NCBI GenBank assembly: GCA_943369525.1
Contig: CALRNL020000009.1
Span: forward strand, 1 to 64,000
Source: BAIKAL-G1 sp943369525
GTDB lineage: Bacteria > Cyanobacteriota > Cyanobacteriia > PCC-6307 > Cyanobiaceae
Length of the DNA: 64,000 nt
Direction: 5' to 3'
Positions 57,477 through 64,000 of the stretch are shown here, in pieces. The notes beneath the pieces are model-generated. The model did no database searches. It was given only the letters and a program-made list of their open reading frames with translations, and had not been told where the DNA came from. Made by a program: the position numbers and the translations under genes. Positions within the stretch are counted from its first letter, which is position 1; every line of letters starts with the position of its first letter.

Positions 57477-59729
57477 ATGGGGTTGACTCTCGCGGGGTCC
57501 CCCTTGGTCGAGCAATCCAGTTCAGCAGGGGCCGGCCCCCTTCCTGATCGCCAGGAGCGGGAGCCAGCGGCCACCAAGGCCGGGGCGGTCGCCCGGGCCC
57601 CCTTGCCCAGCGCCGAAAGTTTCCGCCGGCTGGCGCCCCACCTGGTGGTGCGCGCCCGCCGCGGCATCGTTGGCAGCAGCCGCTACGCCACCCGGCTCCG
57701 GGATGCCGTGCGCCAGGCCTCCGAAGACGCTGCGGCCAGGCCGGTGCTGATCAGTGGGGAGCCCGGCCTCGAGAAGGACAACCTGGCTGCCCTCATCCAC
57801 TTCGGATCGCCCGCCCGCCGCCAGCTGTTGGTGCGCGTCGATGGCGCCTTGCTGCGGGAGGACGGGGCGGAATTGTTTGGCTCCGCCAGCAGCGATGGGG
57901 CCGGTTCCCTCCTCGAGAGCCTGGGCAGCGGCTCCCTCCTGATCAACAAAATCGACCAGGTGCCCGGCCCCCTGCGCCAGGTCCTGCTGGGACTGGCCCG
58001 CACCGGCCAATGGCGCGCCGGTGGCCCGGGCGGCAGCCCGCACCCCTTCCCCGGCCGGATGTTCTTCACCGCGGAAGGGGCCGTGCCGGAGCTGGATCGC
58101 TTCTGCCGCTTGATCCGGGTTCCGCCCCTGCGGGTGCGACGCCAGGACCTGGGCGAATGGGTGCGCTACGGCGTGCGCATGCGCAGCCGCGCCCTCGGTT
58201 GGAGCCAGCCTCCCCAGGTGCCCCAGCCAGTGATCCAGCGGCTGCAGAGCTATGACTTCCCCGGCAATCTGCAGGAACTGGAAGCGCTGCTCAACCGGGC
58301 CCTGCAGCAGGCCCGGCCTGCCAAGACCAGCCCGGGTGCCGAGGAGGCCGGACCGGAGTTGGCCCAGTTGCCGGAGGAAGTCTTTTGGACGCCGGCGCGC
58401 CACCAGCGCTTCCGCTTCGACCTCTGGCGCTGGAAGCCGGGGCTGCGGGAGACGCTTCGCAATCCCCTGCTCTGGCAAGGCCTGCTGTTCGGCCTGGTCA
58501 GTTGGCTGTTTGTGCTGGTGAACCTCTGGCTCTGGCTGGGCCCCCAGGACCGGGCCCACAACGGCGGCCTCATCCTTTTCTGGGCCTGGTGGTGGCCCCT
58601 GATCCTGCTCAGTTACCCCTTAGTTGGCCGGCTCTGGTGTGCGGTCTGTCCCTTCATGGTTTGGGGCGAGATCAGCCAACGGCTGGCCCGGCTGCTGGGC
58701 TGGACCCCGGCGGAGTGGCCGCGGGGATCCAGCGACGCCTGGGCCGCGCCCCTTTTGGCAGCAGGGTTTGCCACCATCTTGCTTTGGGAAGCGGTCTGGG
58801 ACCTGGAGAACAGGGCCTGGCTGAGCAGTTGCCTGCTGCTGTTGATCACCGCCGGGGCCGTGGTCGGCTCGTTGCGCTTTGAGAAACGCTTCTGGTGCCG
58901 TTATTTGTGTCCGGTGGGCGGCATGAACGGCCTGTTCGCCAAGCTCTCAATCCTGGAACTGCGCGCCCAGGTGGGCACTTGCACGGGCAGTTGCAGCTCC
59001 TACGCCTGTTTCAAAGGCGGGCCCGCCGAAGGGGAAGGCCTGGCTACGGCGGGCTGCCCCCTCGGCACCCACCCGGCCCACCTGGGCAGTAACCGCAACT
59101 GCGTCCTCTGCATGAGCTGCGCCCAGGCCTGTCCCCACCGGTCGGTGCAGCTGAGCCTGCGGCCCCCGGCCGCCGACCTGCAGCGGGACCTGGACGAACC
59201 GGCGGCGGAAGCGGGCCTGATCCTGGTGCTGGCGGGTGACCTGACCCTGCACCACTGGCAACGGCTGCTGGGGGGGCTGCCCCTGGCCCCGACCAGCCTC
59301 AGTGGGGGACCGCTGCTGCCGCGGCTGGCCTTTGGCGCTTTGGCCCTGGCCCTGCCGTCCTTGGGCTTCCTGCTGATGGGCCCCTGGTTCACGCCCCAGC
59401 GCCTGCGCCGCACCCTCTACGCCCTGTTGCCCCTGCTCTGGGGGTTGCTGCTGGCCCGCTACCTGCCCCTGGGCATGGCCGAGGCGGGCACGGTGCTGCA
59501 GGTCTCCATGACCCCACTCCATGGCGACTTTGCCTCCCAATTGCCCAGCTGGCGCGCCGACAGCCACGTGATCGGCTTCTGCCAGAGCGGCGCCGTGCTC
59601 GTGGGCCTGGCCGGGGCGCTGGTGCTGTTGCGCCGCATGCTGTGCGCCGGCAGTGCGGCCCTGCCGGCGGCCTCCCTGTTGGCCGTGGCCCTGGCGGCCG
59701 GCGGCCGGTGGCTGGTGGCCCTGCCCTGA
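57477..59729 (+). CDS. Degenerate NtrC-type AAA domain fused to a membrane 4Fe-4S polyferredoxin
   Basis: The 750-aa protein starts with a linker, then residues 64-285 align to the central AAA domain of sigma-54 activators: GIVGSSRYATRLRDAVRQAS, then GEPGLEK (Walker A area), and near the end YDFPGNLQELEALLNRAL. Walker B is LLINKIDQV instead of a DE-containing LFLDEIGDL, and the GAFTGA loop is absent, so ATP hydrolysis and sigma-54 contact are lost. From residue 330 it is a membrane protein with Cys motifs CAVCP, CRYLCP and CVLCMSCAQACP, as in NapH/CcoG/NosR-type electron-transfer proteins. Four C-terminal helices follow. Function is unknown; a redox-linked membrane role is likely. Confidence 0.85.
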   Translation: MGLTLAGSPLVEQSSSAGAGPLPDRQEREPAATKAGAVARAPLPSAESFRRLAPHLVVRARRGIVGSSRYATRLRDAVRQASEDAAARPVLISGEPGLEKDNLAALIHFGSPARRQLLVRVDGALLREDGAELFGSASSDGAGSLLESLGSGSLLINKIDQVPGPLRQVLLGLARTGQWRAGGPGGSPHPFPGRMFFTAEGAVPELDRFCRLIRVPPLRVRRQDLGEWVRYGVRMRSRALGWSQPPQVPQPVIQRLQSYDFPGNLQELEALLNRALQQARPAKTSPGAEEAGPELAQLPEEVFWTPARHQRFRFDLWRWKPGLRETLRNPLLWQGLLFGLVSWLFVLVNLWLWLGPQDRAHNGGLILFWAWWWPLILLSYPLVGRLWCAVCPFMVWGEISQRLARLLGWTPAEWPRGSSDAWAAPLLAAGFATILLWEAVWDLENRAWLSSCLLLLITAGAVVGSLRFEKRFWCRYLCPVGGMNGLFAKLSILELRAQVGTCTGSCSSYACFKGGPAEGEGLATAGCPLGTHPAHLGSNRNCVLCMSCAQACPHRSVQLSLRPPAADLQRDLDEPAAEAGLILVLAGDLTLHHWQRLLGGLPLAPTSLSGGPLLPRLAFGALALALPSLGFLLMGPWFTPQRLRRTLYALLPLLWGLLLARYLPLGMAEAGTVLQVSMTPLHGDFASQLPSWRADSHVIGFCQSGAVLVGLAGALVLLRRMLCAGSAALPAASLLAVALAAGGRWLVALP

Positions 59730-59834
59730 GCCCGGCAGCTGGCAGTCCCTATCCCAATTTTGCCGCACTCTTGAGGCGCTTGGCCTCCGGGTTACCAGGG
59801 CTGGAGCAGGCTGGCCCCACTCGGGGGTGTCCCC

Positions 59835-60083
59835 ATGGTTCCTTGTTTGGATGGGGGGCTGTTGCCCGGCGACCCGCCCATTGACCAGTCGGCCCAACGG
59901 TCGCCTCACCAGTCGAGTTACCAATCAAGTCACCAATCAAGTCAGCCGTTCCCTAGCCAGATCGAAGCCCTGCAGAGCTGGCTGGAGCAGCGGCTGGCCA
60001 GTCTGGAAAGCATGGGGGCCTTTGAGGAGGCCTACGCCCTGCGCATGGAGATGGCGGATTGGTTGCTGGCCGAAGCCAGTTGA
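59835..60083 (+). CDS. Small Ser/Gln-repeat protein
   Basis: The 82-aa product has an N-terminal half with HQSSYQSSHQSSQ encoded by 12-base repeats and a conserved-looking C-terminal helix IEALQSWLEQRLASLESMGA followed by FEEAYALRMEMADWLLAEAS. The C-terminal part looks like a genuine protein segment with amphipathic helices. An internal start would need a non-ATG codon. Function unknown. Confidence 0.55.
   Translation: MVPCLDGGLLPGDPPIDQSAQRSPHQSSYQSSHQSSQPFPSQIEALQSWLEQRLASLESMGAFEEAYALRMEMADWLLAEAS
59907..59942. repeat. 12-base tandem repeat in the small Ser/Gln protein
   Basis: CACCAGTCGAGT, TACCAATCAAGT and CACCAATCAAGT lie head to tail, each coding His/Tyr-Gln-Ser-Ser. Confidence 0.8.
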
Positions 60084-60131
60084 GGCCTGGCAAGGGAGCA
60101 CCGAGAATCGGGCCTGTGTTGCCCCGATCCC

Positions 60132-60212
60132 ATGACCCTTGCCCTGCTGATCGCCCTTGCCGGTTCCCTCGTGCTGATGACCGTGATCGTGAGGCGGCTG
60201 GAGCGCACCTGA
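60132..60212 (+). CDS. Tiny single-helix membrane peptide (26 aa)
   Basis: A 26-codon ORF encoding MTLALLIALAGSLVLMTVIV then RRLERT. It is one clean membrane helix with a positively charged C-terminus, the layout of small photosystem or b6f subunits, but it does not match any I know. No obvious ribosome-binding site precedes it. Confidence 0.4.
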   Translation: MTLALLIALAGSLVLMTVIVRRLERT

Positions 60213-60299
60213 TCCGGCTCGCCGTTACCGCCCTGACCAAAAATCAGCCCCCAAACGTTGTTTTGGGACAGCTGAAACCGGGACAGGGCCCAGATTGCC

Positions 60300-61301
60300 T
60301 CAGCGGCTCATTGCCAACATGCGCTCGATCGGTGCCAATGCCTGGAGCCGGAGCTCCTCATCCAGGTTGATGGCCGGAGCCAGGCTGTCGAGGCAGTCCC
60401 AGAGTTTGTCGAGGGTGTTGAGCCGCATGTAGGGGCAGGTGTTGCAGCTGCAGCCGTCCTGGCCGGGCACGGGGTGGAAGGCTTTTTGGGGAAGGGCCCG
60501 TTCCATCTGGTGCAGGATCCCCGGCTCGGTCAGCACGATGAAGGCCTGGGCCGGACTGGCGGCGGCGTGGCGCAACAGGCTGCTGGTGGAGCCGATGAAG
60601 TCGGCCAGATCAAGGAGCTGCTGCTGGCATTCCGGATGGGCGATCACCTCGGCCTCGGGGTGATCCAATTGCAGTTGGAGCAGGGCCTGCTCGCTGAAGG
60701 TCTCATGGACCTGGCAGCTGCCGGGCCAGAGGGTGAGGTCCCGGCCACTTTGGCGTTGCACCCAGCGGCCCAGGTTCTGGTCGGGGGCAAACAGAATCGG
60801 CTGGTCCAAGGGCAGCTGGTTAATCAGGTCCACCGCGTTACTGCTGGTGCAGATCAGGTCGCTTTGGGCCTTCACCGCCGCCGAACAATTGATATAGCTC
60901 ACCACAAAATGGTCCTGGTGGGCGGCGCGAAAGGCGGCAAAGGCGTCGGCTGGACAGGCATCGGCCAGGCTGCAGCCCGCATTCAGGTCTGGAAGTAAAA
61001 CCGTTTTGCCCGGATTGAGGATCTTCGCCGTTTCGGCCATGAAGTGCACGCCGCAGAAGACAATCACATCCGCTTCGGTGGCCGCGGCCCGGCGGGAGAG
61101 TTCGAGCGAATCGCCAATGAAATCGGCACAATCTTGGATGGCCGGGTCCTGGTAGTAGTGGGCCAGGATCACGGCGTTGCGCTGCCGCTTCAGTTCGGCG
61201 ATCGCCCCCGGTAGCTCCGCCACCGTCGGACGGCCTTCCCGGACACGGCTCACTGTGGTCTGGGATGCCGCAAAAACCAAGCGAAGCCTCAACTGATGCA
61301 C
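60300..61301 (-). CDS. nadA: Quinolinate synthase A
   Basis: NadA condenses iminoaspartate with DHAP to quinolinate, the NAD precursor, using a 4Fe-4S cluster. The 333-aa protein has NAVILAHYYQDPAIQDCADF, FCGVHFMAETAKILNPGKTV, INCSAAVKAQSDLICTSSNA, PGSCQVHETFSEQALLQL and GCSCNTCPYMRLNTLD. The Cys ligands in these segments are present. Its start is 25 bases from the divergent TIGR04168 gene. Confidence 0.95.
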   Translation of the reverse strand: MHQLRLRLVFAASQTTVSRVREGRPTVAELPGAIAELKRQRNAVILAHYYQDPAIQDCADFIGDSLELSRRAAATEADVIVFCGVHFMAETAKILNPGKTVLLPDLNAGCSLADACPADAFAAFRAAHQDHFVVSYINCSAAVKAQSDLICTSSNAVDLINQLPLDQPILFAPDQNLGRWVQRQSGRDLTLWPGSCQVHETFSEQALLQLQLDHPEAEVIAHPECQQQLLDLADFIGSTSSLLRHAAASPAQAFIVLTEPGILHQMERALPQKAFHPVPGQDGCSCNTCPYMRLNTLDKLWDCLDSLAPAINLDEELRLQALAPIERMLAMSR

Positions 61302-61326
61302 AGTGGAGCCACCCTAGGCAGTTTGA

Positions 61327-62256
61327 ATGGTCGTGATTGGGGCAGCAGGCGATTTGAACACAGGCCAAAACCCAACGCGGGACCTGCAGATCGCCATTGC
61401 CGGAGACCTGCACGGCCAGTGGGATGGGCTCGATGAGTCGCTGCTGGAGCTGCTGAGGCCCGATGCCCTGATGGTGGTCGGCGACCTCAGCGATGGCGAT
61501 CAGCTGATTGCGGCCCGGTTGGGCCGGCTCAACCTTCCCATGGCCTGTGTTCTCGGCAACCATGACGCCGGCCGCGACGCCAGTGGCCGCACCCTGCAAC
61601 GCCAGCTTTCCCTGCTGGGCGATCGCCACTGCGGCTGGGGGTTGCGTTGCCTGGATCCGCCTGGCCTGGCGGTGGTGGGGGGGCGGCCGGCCAGTGCCGG
61701 TGGCGGATTCAGGCTCAATCCGGGCGCCTCGGCCGTGTTTGGTCCGGTGACCATGCAGGAATCGGCGGATCGGATCACGGCGGCGGCCCTGGCGGCCGAT
61801 CCGGGCCTGCCGATGGTGCTGTTGGCCCATTGCGGCCCCAGTGGCCTGGGCAGTACCTGCACCGATCCCTGTGGCCGGGACTGGAAAAAGCCGGCCGTCG
61901 ACTGGGGCGACCAGGATCTGACCATGGCGATCGAGCGCATCCGCCGCCACCGGCCCCTGCCCCTGGTGGTGTTCGGTCACATGCACCACCGGCTCAAACG
62001 GGGCCAGGGGGAGCGGCTCAGCTTCCTGCGCGATCGGGCCGGCACCGCCTACCTGAACACGGCCTGCGTGCCCCGCCACGGCAATGACGACCAGGGCCGC
62101 GCCCTGCGCCACTTCAGCTGGGTCGTGCTCCGCGACGGCCAGCTGCACCAGGCCAGCCATCGCTGGTATGGCACGGGCGGCCAGCTGCTGTACGAGCAGC
62201 GGCTCTACCAGCAACCGGCTCCAGAGGTTCAAGTCGCAGCTTCAACCCCATGCTGA
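61327..62256 (+). CDS. TIGR04168 family metallophosphoesterase
   Basis: The 309-aa protein has calcineurin-like phosphoesterase motifs: AIAGDLHGQWDGLDES, VVGDLSDGDQL, VLGNHDAGRDASG, LAHCGPSGLGS and VFGHMHHRL. This family is confined to cyanobacteria and plant chloroplasts with no assigned substrate. It overlaps the next gene by 7 bases. It lies divergently beside nadA. Confidence 0.9.
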   Translation: MVVIGAAGDLNTGQNPTRDLQIAIAGDLHGQWDGLDESLLELLRPDALMVVGDLSDGDQLIAARLGRLNLPMACVLGNHDAGRDASGRTLQRQLSLLGDRHCGWGLRCLDPPGLAVVGGRPASAGGGFRLNPGASAVFGPVTMQESADRITAAALAADPGLPMVLLAHCGPSGLGSTCTDPCGRDWKKPAVDWGDQDLTMAIERIRRHRPLPLVVFGHMHHRLKRGQGERLSFLRDRAGTAYLNTACVPRHGNDDQGRALRHFSWVVLRDGQLHQASHRWYGTGGQLLYEQRLYQQPAPEVQVAASTPC

Positions 62257-63356
62257 TCGTTGCCTGCATCAGCGGCCATGGCTACGGCCACCTGTCGCGC
62301 ACGGCCTCGATCCTCACCGCCCTGCACCAGCTCCAGCCCGATTGGCGCCTGGTGCTCTCCACCCCCTTGCCGGCCACCACCCTGGGGGGCGCCCTTGGGG
62401 CGGTGCCGTTTGAGCACCGGAGCTGCCGCTGGGATGTGGGAGTGGTGCAAGCCGATGCCCTCGGCGCCGATGCCGCGGCCACCTTGGCGGCGCTAACGGC
62501 CCTCGAGGACCAGCTGCCTAGCCAGGTCCGCCGGGAGGCGGCCTGGCTGGCTGGCCAGGGGGAGCCGATTCTGGTGCTCGGTGATGTGCCCCCCGCGGCG
62601 GCGGCCCTGGCCCAGGCCCTGGCGGCGCCCTTGATCTGGATCGGCAACTTCGGCTGGGATGCCATCTACCGACCCATGGGCGGGGCCTTCGTTGCCTGGG
62701 CCGACCGGGCCCAGCAGGCCTATCGCCAGGGGGCGGCGGTGATCGCATGCCCCTTCGCCATGGCCATGGATTGGGCCATTCCCCATTGGCCCGTGGGGCT
62801 GACGGCCGGGCGGCCCCGGCTCGATCGCGCCAGCCTGCGTCGCCTGCTGGCGATCGACACCCCAGCCGATCGCACCGTGCTGGTGGGCTTTGGGGGCATG
62901 GGCTTCCCCCTGCCGGCGCAGCTGTTTGACCGCTGGCCCGGCCACCAGTTCCTGGTTACTGATCCGGCCCTGGCCGCGGCGGCCGCCAATGCAGCCCTGC
63001 TGCCAGAGGGCCTGCGGCCCCTCGATGGGATGCCCCTCTGCGGCCGGGTCCTGACCAAGCCGGGATACAGCACCTTCTGTGAGGCCCTCTCCCAGGGGTT
63101 GGGAGTGCATCTGGTCCACCGCGAGGGCTTTGCCGAGGCGCCCGTGCTGGAGGCCGCCCTGCGGGCCCATGGCCAGCACCGCCTGCTCAGCCGCGACCAG
63201 CTGCTGGCGGGGGACTGGCAATTGGACCAACCCCTCCATCCCGCCAGCGGGGGCCCTTTGCCAGGCGATGGCGCCGACCAGGCCGCAGGCCTGCTGGAGC
63301 ACTTTATTCTGCAAAACTGCTGCGCCCCGGGGCTTGACCGTTTGTCAAGTCAATGA
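62250..63356 (+). CDS. GT-B-fold glycosyltransferase-like protein
   Basis: The 368-aa protein starts LIVACISGHGYGHLSRTASI, with the SGHGxGH motif of the MurG/UDP-glycosyltransferase-like group. The same motif opens the N-terminal domain of plant L-arabinokinases. Later VLVGFGGMGFPLPAQLF, GRVLTKPGYSTFCEALSQGL and VHREGFAEAPVLEAALRAHG give the nucleotide-sugar-like C-terminal half. The protein may bind or transfer a sugar; no acceptor is evident. It overlaps TIGR04168 by 7 bases, suggesting they act together. Confidence 0.8.
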   Translation: MLIVACISGHGYGHLSRTASILTALHQLQPDWRLVLSTPLPATTLGGALGAVPFEHRSCRWDVGVVQADALGADAAATLAALTALEDQLPSQVRREAAWLAGQGEPILVLGDVPPAAAALAQALAAPLIWIGNFGWDAIYRPMGGAFVAWADRAQQAYRQGAAVIACPFAMAMDWAIPHWPVGLTAGRPRLDRASLRRLLAIDTPADRTVLVGFGGMGFPLPAQLFDRWPGHQFLVTDPALAAAAANAALLPEGLRPLDGMPLCGRVLTKPGYSTFCEALSQGLGVHLVHREGFAEAPVLEAALRAHGQHRLLSRDQLLAGDWQLDQPLHPASGGPLPGDGADQAAGLLEHFILQNCCAPGLDRLSSQ

Positions 63357-63772
63357 TCACTAACGCGAATCATTGGCGGCGATAACGATCTGGGCTGGCG
63401 ATCGTCTGCCGTCTGTAGATGGGAGGCCATATCAGTGGCTCACGGTGATCTGAACCTCGCTGCGTAGTTCTGATTACAAATGGACAGCTGTGTGACTGGC
63501 ACTCGATAGGTTTGCCGGACCATCTTGTTCGAGAAGATATGTCCGTTCAGCAAATTGCTGTTATTGATTAAAGAGATCCGCCATCTTGCGGTCTCCAATC
63601 TCCAGGCCTCACCTTTGCAATTTTTACTGCGTCGTTTTTTCGCGTCGCCCTAGTCAGCGCCCCTCAAACGATTCGCCCCCTTCATCAATCCGGCTTCTGC
63701 GCACTGCAGCGTTGCCCATTGCCTTGCCCTGGCGGCAAAGCCAAGCACCTTGTCGACCTTGCCTGAACCGCT
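63357..63772. other. A+T-richer gene-free stretch before the last gene
   Basis: About 415 bases with a clearly lower G+C content than most of the window. Includes runs such as GCAATTTTTACTGCG and CGTCGTTTTTTCGCG. No ORF of credible composition was found, and it does not match RNase P, tmRNA, SRP or 6S RNA cores. It probably holds a long leader and promoter for the gene that follows. Confidence 0.4.
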
Positions 63773-64000
63773 TTGAATTCTGTTGTTCCTTCTCGAGCCG
63801 GTTGTGCTCCGGTAGCCCTGGTCTCCCGGGCGTCGAGCCGCCCGTTTCGCTGGCTGGCCCTGGGCCTGCTCACCCTTGCCGCTCCCGGAGCGGTCACGGC
63901 TGCGCCCCGGGACAGCCTGGCCGCTGGCCTTGGGTCCCTGGCCCTGGCGCCAGCGGGCGACTCTGGCCTGGGCGCCCAGCTGGAACAGCCCGCCCAGCGC
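63773..64000 (+). CDS. N-terminal part of an exported protein (cut by window edge)
   Basis: The open frame begins at TTG 63773 and runs off the right edge (76 codons). It has a basic region SRASSRPFRW, a hydrophobic core LALGLLTLAAPGAV, and a probable signal-peptidase cut after TAA (VTAAPRD). The mature start, DSLAAGLGSLALAPAGDSGL, is low complexity. No domain is visible yet, so the function cannot be given. No ATG is in frame, so the start is a guess. Confidence 0.5.
   Translation, partial: MNSVVPSRAGCAPVALVSRASSRPFRWLALGLLTLAAPGAVTAAPRDSLAAGLGSLALAPAGDSGLGAQLEQPAQR

Noticed and set aside
60838..62232. 464-codon minus-strand frame over the TIGR04168 gene and the nadA start
   Set aside because: Composite of shadow codons; the TIGR04168 and nadA proteins have full family motifs in other frames.
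63357..63772. RNase P RNA, tmRNA, 6S or SRP RNA in the A+T-richer stretch
   Set aside because: None of the conserved cores of these RNAs known to me could be found on either strand.

Overview
The window is a compact, roughly two-thirds G+C chromosomal segment of a unicellular cyanobacterium of the Synechococcus/Cyanobium type. It carries the start of psbD, then ycf4, petM, ycf39, ndhL, ycf20, prk, a cyanobacterial AbrB-type regulator and a class I cytochrome c of the c6 type. It also has many lineage-typical DUF families (DUF3007, DUF2214, DUF3727, DUF3685, TIGR04168), scattered histidine genes and repeated GCGATCGC octamers. There is no prophage, insertion sequence, CRISPR array or rRNA operon. 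It is core genome with a few odd loci.

Layout. 1-6.4 kb: psbD (cut by the window edge) faces ycf4; then a lipoprotein cyclophilin, ilvN, a hydrolase, a bacterial Trm1-type tRNA methyltransferase, petM, ycf39 and a small protein. 6.5-12.5 kb: ridA, gloB, hisG, an ABC exporter, a hydrolase, a GNAT acetyltransferase and a decayed ABC ATPase. 12.9-16.8 kb: a predicted orphan small RNA, intronless tRNA-Leu(UAA), ndhL, a DUF3007 gene, trpA, an MscS channel and small genes. 16.8-24.9 kb: cytochrome c6, cyAbrB, a GNAT gene coupled to a Nif11-cupin fusion, psiE, a group 2 sigma factor, a metzincin-like peptidase, hisIE and a QueD-like gene. 24.9-29.1 kb: a zinc/manganese module made of an ABC permease, an ABC ATPase, a His-rich COG0523 GTPase and a Fur/Zur regulator. 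29.4-32.9 kb: a SIMPL protein, a relatively A+T-rich PAS/HD-GYP gene, a possible lipoprotein and ycf20. 33-49 kb: a long minus-strand run of housekeeping genes (fba, a Gfo/Idh oxidoreductase, accD, pilD, prk, leuB, lpxD, proB, yqeG, DUF3727, ruvX, a CofE-like gene, fumC). 49-57 kb: a thioredoxin-like lumenal protein, DUF3685, a second Fur protein, hisA, a CSP41-like gene, pgsA, a CBS protein, a NAGPA-like protein and a GST. 57-64 kb: a degenerate NtrC-type AAA domain fused to a membrane polyferredoxin, tiny ORFs, nadA, a TIGR04168 phosphoesterase, a GT-B-like protein and the start of an exported protein.

How the parts fit. Calvin-cycle (fba, prk), photosystem assembly (ycf4, ycf39), b6f (petM), NDH-1 (ndhL), amino-acid (ilvN, leuB, trpA, his, proB), lipid (accD, pgsA, lpxD) and NAD (nadA) genes are interleaved without large operons. 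Coupling is mostly by 1-4 base start/stop overlaps.

The most unusual items are four. First, the AAA-polyferredoxin fusion, whose Walker B acids and sigma-54 contact loop are gone. Second, a set of at least eight short tandem repeats (12-27 base units), each with its own sequence, lying at gene edges. Third, a predicted orphan small RNA of about 75 nt. Fourth, several perfect long hairpins near prk. All functional calls are from reading the sequence; no database search was run.
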